Assembly (NCBI GenBank): GCA_005884575.1
Contig: VAWW01000010.1
Coordinates: 1 to 45,545 of the forward strand
Direction of reading: 5' to 3'
From: Actinomycetota bacterium
GTDB lineage: Bacteria > Actinomycetota > Thermoleophilia > Gaiellales > Gaiellaceae
DNA: 45,545 nucleotides
Shown: positions 39,833 through 45,545 of the stretch, one piece after another
Layout: each line of letters begins with the position of its first letter
Numbering within the stretch: the stretch's first letter is position 1
The notes under the pieces: generated by a model
Seen by the model: only the letters and a program-made list of their open reading frames with translations
What the model was told of the DNA's origin: nothing
Databases searched by the model: none
Translations under genes and position numbers: made by a program

Positions 39833-41035
39833 TTGGCCACTGTCGTCCTCCTCGGCACGCTCGACACGAAGGGGGCCGAGTACGCCTTCCTGCGCGACCG
39901 CGTGCGGGAGCACGGCGTCGACGTCCTGCTTGTCGACGCGGGCATCCACGAGCCGCTCGTCGAGCCGGACATCGGGCGGGACGAGGTGGCGCGCGCTGCG
40001 GGGGCTGACGTCACGGCGCTCGCCGAGGCCGGCGACCGCGGCGCGGCGGTTGCGGCGATGGGCGCGGGCGCAGAGGCGGTCGTGAGGCGGCTGTACGCGG
40101 AGGAACGACTCGACGGGATCCTCGCGCTCGGCGGGTCGGGCGGCTCGTCGATCGCCACGCGGGCGATGCGGGCGCTTGCCGTCGGCGTCCCGAAGCTGAT
40201 GGTCTCGACGGTCGCGTCCGGCGACACGCGCCCGTACGTCGGCGCGGTCGACGTGACGATGATGTACTCCGTCGTCGACATCGCGGGCGTGAACCGGGTC
40301 TCCGCGCGGATTATGGCCAACGCGGCCGCGGCGATCGCGGGCATGGCGGGCGCGCAGGTGCCGCCGCTCGAGGAGAAGCCGCTCGTCGCCGCGACGATGT
40401 TCGGTGTCACGACTCCATGTGTGACGCGCGCGCGAGAGAGACTGGAAGAGCTCGGCTACGAGGTGCTCGTCTTCCACGCCACGGGCGCCGGCGGACAGTC
40501 GATGGAGGCGCTCGTGCGCGGCGGCTTCCTCGCCGGCGTGCTCGACGTCACGACGACGGAGCTCGCGGACGAGCTCGTCGGAGGCGTCCTCTCGGCGGGG
40601 CCCGAGCGGCTTCAGGCGGCCGGCGAGGTCGGCCTGCCGCAGGTCGTCTCGCTCGGCGCGCTCGACATGGTCAACTTCGGCCCGCGCGAGACCGTGCCGG
40701 AGAAGTTCGAGGGCCGCAACCTCTATGTGCACAACCCGACGATCACGCTGATGCGGACGACGCCGGAGGAGAACGCCGAGCTCGGGCGCGAGATCGGCCG
40801 CAAGCTCTCGGCCGCGACGGGCCCGACGGTGCTCTTCGTCCCGCTGAAGGGCGTCTCGATGATCGACGTCGAAGGCCAGCCGTTCTACGACGCCGCCGCC
40901 GACGAGGCGCTGCGGGCGGGACTGCGCGAGACGCTCGACGGACGCGTCGAGCTGCACGAGGTCGACACGGACATCAACGACCCCGCGTTCGCGACGGCGA
41001 TGGCGGACCGCCTGCACGAGTTGATCCGCGGATGA
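39833..41035 (+). CDS. UPF0261 / Tm-1-like ATP-binding protein
   Basis: 400 residues from TTG 39833. Family landmarks: [21 protein letters not shown] at the N-terminus, [54 protein letters not shown] and [15 protein letters not shown]. The family is known from the tomato Tm-1 protein N-terminal domain, which binds ATP; the bacterial role is unclear. In Tm-1 and fungal proteins this domain is joined to the TIM barrel encoded here by the next gene (ATGA), so the two form one complex. Confidence 0.87.
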   Translation: MATVVLLGTLDTKGAEYAFLRDRVREHGVDVLLVDAGIHEPLVEPDIGRDEVARAAGADVTALAEAGDRGAAVAAMGAGAEAVVRRLYAEERLDGILALGGSGGSSIATRAMRALAVGVPKLMVSTVASGDTRPYVGAVDVTMMYSVVDIAGVNRVSARIMANAAAAIAGMAGAQVPPLEEKPLVAATMFGVTTPCVTRARERLEELGYEVLVFHATGAGGQSMEALVRGGFLAGVLDVTTTELADELVGGVLSAGPERLQAAGEVGLPQVVSLGALDMVNFGPRETVPEKFEGRNLYVHNPTITLMRTTPEENAELGREIGRKLSAATGPTVLFVPLKGVSMIDVEGQPFYDAAADEALRAGLRETLDGRVELHEVDTDINDPAFATAMADRLHELIRG

Positions 41036-41868
41036 CTCGCAGCGAGGCGCTGGCGCGGCTGCGCGCCCAGGTCGAGTCTGGCAAGCCGATCATCGGCGCG
41101 GGCGCCGGCACCGGCCTGTCGGCGAAGCTCGCGGAGGCGGGCGGCGCCGACCTGATCATCATCTACAACTCGGGCCGCTACCGGATGGGCGGCCGCGGCT
41201 CGCTCGCCGGTCTCCTCTCCTATGGCGACGCGAACGCGATCGTCGTCGACATGGCCCGCGAGGTACTGCCGGTGGTCAAGGAGATGCCGGTGCTCGCCGG
41301 CGTCAACGGCACCGACCCGTTCCGGCTGATGCCCGTCTTCCTCGACGAGCTGAAGCGGATCGGCTTCAGCGGCGTCCAGAACTTCCCGACCGTCGGACTG
41401 ATCGACGGGACGTTCCGCGCCGGCCTCGAGGAGACGGGAATGGGCTTCGGGCTCGAGGTCGACATGATCCGGCTCGCGCACGAGCGCGACTTCCTGACCG
41501 CGCCGTATGTCTTCGACGACGGCGAGGCGACGGCGATGGCGCAGGCCGGCGCCGACGTGCTCGTGCCGCACATGGGCCTGACGACGGGCGGCGCGATCGG
41601 CGCCGAGAGCGCGAAGACGCTCGACGAGTCCGTGCGCCTGATCCAGGGCATGCACGACGCGGCGAAGCGCGTCAATCCGGAGATTCTCGTCCTCTGCCAC
41701 GGCGGCCCGATCGCCGAGCCGGACGACGCCGCCTACGTGATCGCGAACACCGAGGGCGTCGTCGGCTTCTTCGGCGCGAGCTCGATGGAACGGCTGCCGG
41801 TCGAGACGGCGATGGTCGAGAACATGCGCAGGTTCAAGTCGATCCCCGTCGGAGGAGGGCACAGATGA
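41032..41868 (+). CDS. PEP-hydrolase-family TIM-barrel protein
   Basis: 278 residues: [88 protein letters not shown] and [15 protein letters not shown], all typical of the PEP hydrolase / IGPS-like family (the C-terminal domain of Tm-1-type proteins). Biochemical activity is not settled for most members. It follows the UPF0261 gene by ATGA and precedes a cupin gene the same way. Confidence 0.86.
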   Translation: MTRSEALARLRAQVESGKPIIGAGAGTGLSAKLAEAGGADLIIIYNSGRYRMGGRGSLAGLLSYGDANAIVVDMAREVLPVVKEMPVLAGVNGTDPFRLMPVFLDELKRIGFSGVQNFPTVGLIDGTFRAGLEETGMGFGLEVDMIRLAHERDFLTAPYVFDDGEATAMAQAGADVLVPHMGLTTGGAIGAESAKTLDESVRLIQGMHDAAKRVNPEILVLCHGGPIAEPDDAAYVIANTEGVVGFFGASSMERLPVETAMVENMRRFKSIPVGGGHR

Positions 41869-42260
41869 GCAGCTTCGTCAAGCAGGGCGACGTCGACCAG
41901 GAGAGCTTCGACTGGGGCGTGATCGGCTGGCGCCTGACTCCGAAGAACGGCTCGAAGCATCTCGTGGTCATGGACGTCACGCTCGAGCCGAGCGAGGGGC
42001 ACGCGTTCCACAAGCACCCCGGGCAGGAGGAGATGATCATCGTCAAGCAGGGCGAGATCACGCAGTTCCTCGAGCGGGAGTCGACGACGCTGAAGCCCGG
42101 CGACTCCGTGTTCATCGACGAGGGCGTCGTCCACGCGTCGTACAACGACGGCACCGAGACGGCGCACCTGCAGGTCGTGATCGGCCCGTCGCTCGGCGAG
42201 GGCAGCGGCTACGGGCTCGAGGACGTCTCCGGCCAGGAGCCGTGGGCCTCGATCCGGTGA
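41865..42260 (+). CDS. Cupin-domain protein
   Basis: 131 residues. Cupin motif 1 [20 protein letters not shown] (His, His, Glu) and motif 2 [14 protein letters not shown] (His). A metal centre is likely. Preceded by the UPF0261/PEP-hydrolase pair (ATGA), it may be the third member of that module. It ends the operon that started at 34269; the Phd/VapC pair follows after 29 bases. Confidence 0.82.
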   Translation: MSSFVKQGDVDQESFDWGVIGWRLTPKNGSKHLVVMDVTLEPSEGHAFHKHPGQEEMIIVKQGEITQFLERESTTLKPGDSVFIDEGVVHASYNDGTETAHLQVVIGPSLGEGSGYGLEDVSGQEPWASIR

Positions 42261-42271
42261 GCCCGCTCATC

Positions 42272-42292
42272 TGCTACGGTGTGTAGCAAATG
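42272..42292 (+). promoter_or_regulatory. Palindromic operator/promoter of the Phd/VapC pair
   Basis: tgctac (42272-42277) and gtagca (42283-42288) form a perfect 6-bp inverted repeat with a 5-base spacer, ending two bases before ATG 42290. TACGGT (42275-42280) inside it is a possible -10. The layout suits autorepression by the antitoxin. Confidence 0.5.
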
Positions 42293-42556
42293 GCTGATCG
42301 GAGAATCCCACAGCGCGAGCTCCGGAACAACATCGCCGCCGTGCTGCGGGAGGCCGAGGCCGGCCAGACCTTCACGGTCACGGTCCGAGGCAGACCGGTC
42401 GCGCGGCTCGTACCGCCGGGGGAGGCCGGCACGCCGCGGATCGACGTCGATCGGGAGACCATTCGACGGATCCTCGCTCTCCCCATCGACGAAAACCTGG
42501 CCGGCGAGCTCGACGCCGCCGAGGCTCCGCTCGACGATCCCTGGCCCGCCGGGTGA
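42290..42556 (+). CDS. Phd/YefM-family antitoxin
   Basis: 88 residues. N-terminal Phd fold (RIPQRELRNNIAAVLREAEAGQ, then FTVTVRGRPVARLVPPGE), which binds DNA as a dimer; the acidic C-terminal tail (ENLAGELDAAEAPLDDPWP) would wrap the toxin. It overlaps the PIN toxin gene by four bases (GTGA). Confidence 0.84.
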   Translation: MADRRIPQRELRNNIAAVLREAEAGQTFTVTVRGRPVARLVPPGEAGTPRIDVDRETIRRILALPIDENLAGELDAAEAPLDDPWPAG

Positions 42557-42939
42557 CCGCAGGACTGCTCGACACCAGCGTGCTCATCGCCGCAGATGCC
42601 TCGGCGATCGAGCTCGCGGCCGTCGCGGCGATCTCCGTCATCACCGTCGGCGAACTCCACGCAGGCGTGCTTCTCGCGCAGCAGGACGAAATACGCTCCC
42701 TCAGGCAGCAGCGCCTCGACGCGGTCCGCACCGCCTTCGCCCCACTGCCCGTCGACGAGCCGGTCGCCGAGCGCTACGGCGAGCTGCTCGCGCTTGCCCG
42801 CTCGCAAAAGCGCGCCGCGAAGGCGACCGATCTCTTGATCGTCGCGACCGCCGCCGCGACGAGCCGCACTCTTTACACCCTTGATGCCCGCCAGGCGGAG
42901 CTCGCCCGCGCAGCCGACATCCCTGTTGAGACACCCTGA
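42553..42939 (+). CDS. PIN-domain toxin (VapC-like)
   Basis: 128 residues. PIN acidic residues Asp7 (LLDTSV), Glu33 (ITVGELHAG), Asp92 ([11 protein letters not shown]) and Asp110 (LYTLDARQ) are all present, so the RNase site looks intact. VapC toxins cut tRNA or rRNA. GTG start in GTGA. A separate gene with its own gaggag RBS begins 13 bases downstream. Confidence 0.86.
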   Translation: MTAGLLDTSVLIAADASAIELAAVAAISVITVGELHAGVLLAQQDEIRSLRQQRLDAVRTAFAPLPVDEPVAERYGELLALARSQKRAAKATDLLIVATAAATSRTLYTLDARQAELARAADIPVETP

Positions 42940-42952
42940 CCGAGGAGTCCGC

Positions 42953-43957
42953 ATGGCCCGTCCAGTCACCTTGTTCACCGGCCAGTGGGCCGACCTGCCG
43001 ATCGAGGATCTCGCCGGGAAGGCCGGCGGCTGGGGCTTCGACGGGCTCGAGCTGGCCTGCTGGGGAGACCACTTCGAGGTCGACAAGGCGCTCGCAGACG
43101 AGGGCTACTGCCGCTCGCGCCAGGAGATCCTCGAGCGCAACCATCTCAACGTGTGGGCGATCGGCGCGCACCTCGTCGGCCAAGCGGTCTGCGACCGGAT
43201 CGACGAGCGGCACCGCGCGATCCTGCCGCCCGAGATCTACGGCGACGGCGATCCCGAGGGCGTGCACCACCGCGCCGCCGAGCGGATGAAGGACACCGCG
43301 CGCGCCGCGGCACAGCTCGGCGTGCAGCAGGTGAACGGCTTCACCGGCTCCTCGATCTGGCACCTGATCTACTCGTTCCCGCCGAACGACTTCGACGAAG
43401 TGGAGCGCGGCTACCAGGAGTTCGCCGAGCGCTGGGGGCCGATCATCGACGTTTTCGACCGGGAGGGCGTCAAGTTCGGGCTCGAGGTACACCCGACGGA
43501 GATCGCGTACGACTTCGTCACGACGCGGAAGACGCTCGCGGCAATCGACAACCGCGAGGGCTTCGGCATCAACCTCGATCCGAGCCATTTCGCGCATCAG
43601 TTCCTCGACACGGCGCAGTTCGCCCTCGAGTTCGCCGACCGGATCTACCACATGCACGTCAAGGACTCGAAGAAGCGGCTCGACGGCCGCCGCTCGATCC
43701 TCGGCTCGCACCTGAACTTCGGGGACGAGCAGCGCGGGTGGGACTTCGTCTCGCCCGGCCACGGCGACGTCGACTTCGAGGAGCTGTTCCGCGCGCTGAA
43801 CCGGATCGGCTACCAGGGCCCGCTGTCGATCGAGTGGGAGGACAGCGGCATGGACCGCGAGTACGGCGCGCAGGACGCGCTCGCGTTCGTGCGACGGACG
43901 GACTTCGCACCGTCCGAGCTCGCGTTCGACGCTGCCATGCAGAAGGCGGGGGCCTGA
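42953..43957 (+). CDS. Sugar phosphate isomerase/epimerase family (AP endonuclease 2-type TIM barrel)
   Basis: 334 residues: [18 protein letters not shown], the metal ligands in [12 protein letters not shown] (Glu, His), [11 protein letters not shown] (Asp, His), [10 protein letters not shown] (His), and IEWEDSGMD (Glu). The family comprises myo-inosose dehydratases and xylose isomerase-like enzymes. A gaggag RBS precedes ATG 42953. TGATG couples it to the Gfo/Idh/MocA gene, a frequent pairing in sugar or inositol catabolism. Confidence 0.86.
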   Translation: MARPVTLFTGQWADLPIEDLAGKAGGWGFDGLELACWGDHFEVDKALADEGYCRSRQEILERNHLNVWAIGAHLVGQAVCDRIDERHRAILPPEIYGDGDPEGVHHRAAERMKDTARAAAQLGVQQVNGFTGSSIWHLIYSFPPNDFDEVERGYQEFAERWGPIIDVFDREGVKFGLEVHPTEIAYDFVTTRKTLAAIDNREGFGINLDPSHFAHQFLDTAQFALEFADRIYHMHVKDSKKRLDGRRSILGSHLNFGDEQRGWDFVSPGHGDVDFEELFRALNRIGYQGPLSIEWEDSGMDREYGAQDALAFVRRTDFAPSELAFDAAMQKAGA

Positions 43958-45054
43958 TGAGCGGCGGGATCCGCCCGATCGGCGTCGGGATGCTCGGGTA
44001 CGCCTTCATGGGCAAGGCGCACGCGAACGGCTACAAGAAGCTCTCGTACATGGCCTGGCCGCCGCCGCTGATGCCGCGGCTGGTGTCGATCGCCGGGCGC
44101 AACGAGGAGGCGGTCTCGGCGGCTGCCGTGCGCTACGGCTTCGAGCGCCACGTGACCGACTGGCACGAGCTCGTCACTGATCCCGAGGTCGAGCTCTTCG
44201 ACAACAGCGGTCCGAACAACCTTCACGCCGAGCCGACGATCGCAGCCGCCGAGGCGGGCAAGCACGTGATCTGCGAGAAGCCGCTCGGCCGAAACGCGGG
44301 CGAGAGCTACGACGTCTGGCAGCGCGTGGCCGCGACGGGCGTGAAGCACATGACGGCGTTCAACTACCGGTTCGTCCCGGCCGTCCGGCTTGCGCGGCAG
44401 CTGATCGAGGCCGGCGAGCTCGGCGAGATCTACCACTTCCGCGGCCGCTACCTCCAGGAGTGGGGCCCGACGACCGAGGAGGTCTGGCGCTTCGACAAGA
44501 AGCTCGCCGGCTCGGGCGCGCTCGGCGACCTCGCTGCGCACGTCGTCGACCTGGCGCGCTACCTCGTCGGCGAGATCGCGTCCGTCTCCGGAACGACGCA
44601 CACGTTCATGCCCGGCCGGGAGGTCGACGACGCGGTCGAGTCGGTCGCCGAGTTTGAGGGCGGGGCGGTCGGCACGATCGAGGCGACGCGCTTCGCGACC
44701 GGCCGCAAGAACGCGTTCAGCTGGGAGATCAACGGCTCGAAGGGCTCGCTCGCGTTCGACCTGGAGCGGTTGAACGAGCTCGAGCACAGCGAAGGGACGA
44801 AGGGCTTCCGCAGGATCCTCGTCTCGGAGGCCGACCACCCGTTCTGGCAGTGGTGGTGGCCGCACGGCCACATCATCGGTTGGGAGCACACCTTCGTGCA
44901 CGAGCTTCACCACCTGCTCGACGCGATCGCGGGCAACGGCGAGGTCGCCCCTCACGGCGCCACGCTCGAGGACGGCTACCGAGCCGCCGAAGTCTGCGAC
45001 GCGATCCTCCGCTCAGCCGAATCCGGCCGACGCGAGCACATCACATATCGGTGA
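43957..45054 (+). CDS. Gfo/Idh/MocA-family oxidoreductase
   Basis: 365 residues. NAD-binding fold at the N-terminus (GVGMLGYAFMGKAHANGYKK), GPNNLHAEPTIAAAEAGKHV, the EKP signature in ICEKPLGRNA, and the catalytic-region motif GALGDLAAHVVDLARYL. It likely oxidises a hydroxyl of an inositol, sugar or sugar acid to a ketone, which the partner isomerase/dehydratase would process. Overlaps the convergent USP gene by 14 bases. Confidence 0.88.
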   Translation: MSGGIRPIGVGMLGYAFMGKAHANGYKKLSYMAWPPPLMPRLVSIAGRNEEAVSAAAVRYGFERHVTDWHELVTDPEVELFDNSGPNNLHAEPTIAAAEAGKHVICEKPLGRNAGESYDVWQRVAATGVKHMTAFNYRFVPAVRLARQLIEAGELGEIYHFRGRYLQEWGPTTEEVWRFDKKLAGSGALGDLAAHVVDLARYLVGEIASVSGTTHTFMPGREVDDAVESVAEFEGGAVGTIEATRFATGRKNAFSWEINGSKGSLAFDLERLNELEHSEGTKGFRRILVSEADHPFWQWWWPHGHIIGWEHTFVHELHHLLDAIAGNGEVAPHGATLEDGYRAAEVCDAILRSAESGRREHITYR

Positions 45055-45545
45055 CGAGGTAGACCGGGACGTCGGCGCGCCGCTTGACCCGGTACGGCTC
45101 CTGCGACCACATCAGGTCGGCGACGAAGCGGTTCCGCGGCGGATCGGCGGCCATCACGATCGCGCGGCAGCCGAGCCGCTCCGCCTCGGCGACGATTCGC
45201 TTCGTCGCCTTGCGCGTCGCGAGGACGTGACCGCTCGCCTTCACGCCCTGCTTCTTCAGCCGCTTGACGGCGTCCTCGACGACGCCCCGCTGCTGGTCCC
45301 ACTCCTTCTTGCTCGGCAGCAGCCCGGGATTCGGCATCCCGAAGCTCGTGCCCCAGACGCGCGCAACGGCGAAGACGTGGACACCGCCGCCGGCTTCCTT
45401 TGCGAGCCGCGCGGCCGTGTCGACGGCGGCCCCGGTGATCGGCCGGCCCTCCGACGCGAGCAGGACGGCGGCGCCGGCCTCGGCCGGCGCCGCCTTCGAT
45501 CTCCTTATGACCCCGGCGCCGGGATCGCCGGCACAGGCGTCTCGG
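45041..45545 (-). CDS. Universal stress protein, 5' end beyond the window
   Basis: The frame stays open from stop 45041 to the window edge. It reads GVIRRSKAAPAEAGAAVLLA, then SEGRPITGAAVDTAARLAKE, GGGVHVFAVARVWG, KQGVKASGHVLATRKATKRI, CRAIVMAADPPRNRF and RVKRRADVPVYLVTDM, a USP/UspA fold. Met 45337 is an internal residue and not the true start, because the first strand and helix lie upstream of it. The basic segment before the USP domain (VIRRSK) may mark a fusion to a further domain outside the window. Confidence 0.72.
   Translation of the reverse strand, partial: RDACAGDPGAGVIRRSKAAPAEAGAAVLLASEGRPITGAAVDTAARLAKEAGGGVHVFAVARVWGTSFGMPNPGLLPSKKEWDQQRGVVEDAVKRLKKQGVKASGHVLATRKATKRIVAEAERLGCRAIVMAADPPRNRFVADLMWSQEPYRVKRRADVPVYLVTDM

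Noticed and set aside
1..45545. tRNA, rRNA or insertion sequences
   Set aside because: No cloverleaf-like conserved elements, rRNA segments or transposase motifs were seen on either strand; a covariance-model search would be the decisive check for small RNAs.

Overview
The window looks like chromosomal DNA of a high-GC aerobic heterotroph. Gene density is very high, 4-base start/stop overlaps (ATGA, GTGA, TTGA, TGATG) are common, and many genes appear to be transcribed from a TANNNT box 6-7 bases before an ATG or GTG, which points to leaderless mRNAs. With the gene content (LIV-type ABC transporter, Mo-hydroxylase with Cox maturation genes, fused diol dehydratase, RHH/MazF and Phd/VapC pairs) this best fits Actinomycetota, perhaps Thermoleophilia (Gaiellales/Solirubrobacterales-like). 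The taxonomy is an inference. No rRNA, tRNA, CRISPR, prophage or transposase was found.

Layout. 1-245: GGGAC/GTCCC palindromes, including a perfect 40-bp inverted repeat. 246-5908: CoA-transferase, PrmC-like methyltransferase, ferredoxin-reductase-like flavoprotein with its probable Cys-containing regulator, an FAA-family hydrolase, a broken ABM monooxygenase and an MFS exporter. 5841-10599 (minus): SDR, KdaD-like dehydratase, 2-oxoglutarate semialdehyde dehydrogenase, alpha/beta hydrolase and epimerase, resembling the tail of an oxidative (Weimberg-type) pentose or sugar-acid route. 10626-13263: B12-dependent diol/glycerol dehydratase, small subunit first and the large and medium subunits fused, with no reactivase. 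13267-15363: a frameshifted metallophosphatase, small proteins and a secreted protein. 15360-22997: a divergent pair of operons for a four-subunit molybdenum hydroxylase whose Mo subunit is split in two (order FAD, FeS, Mo-N, Mo-C, as in Eubacterium barkeri nicotinate dehydrogenase), followed by a cupin and two different 4-OT-like tautomerases; the opposite arm encodes CoxD- and CoxE-like maturation proteins and a split XdhC. 22998-23148: REP-like repeats.

23149-24685: SMP-30 lactonase and an isochorismatase-fold protein with Ser in place of the catalytic Cys, then a terminator hairpin. 24757-32556: a ten-gene run that begins with an RHH/MazF pair and continues without gaps into alcohol and aldehyde dehydrogenases, NIPSNAP, SDR, an unknown cupin-like protein, a ThDP enzyme, RidA and an amidase; it looks like an uncharacterised catabolic operon. 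32546-34193 (minus): LysR regulator and lipoprotein. 34269-42260: VOC protein, LivHMKGF transporter, then a UPF0261/Tm-1-like protein, a PEP-hydrolase-family TIM barrel and a cupin, all tightly coupled. 42290-42939: Phd/VapC. 42953-45054: sugar isomerase/epimerase-like protein and Gfo/Idh/MocA dehydrogenase. 45041-end (minus): universal stress protein, cut by the window edge.

The overall theme is uptake and oxidation of small organic acids, sugar acids and possibly N-heterocycles or amides. The most unusual unit is the split Mo-hydroxylase with twin tautomerases, and the most unexplained is the toxin-headed catabolic operon.
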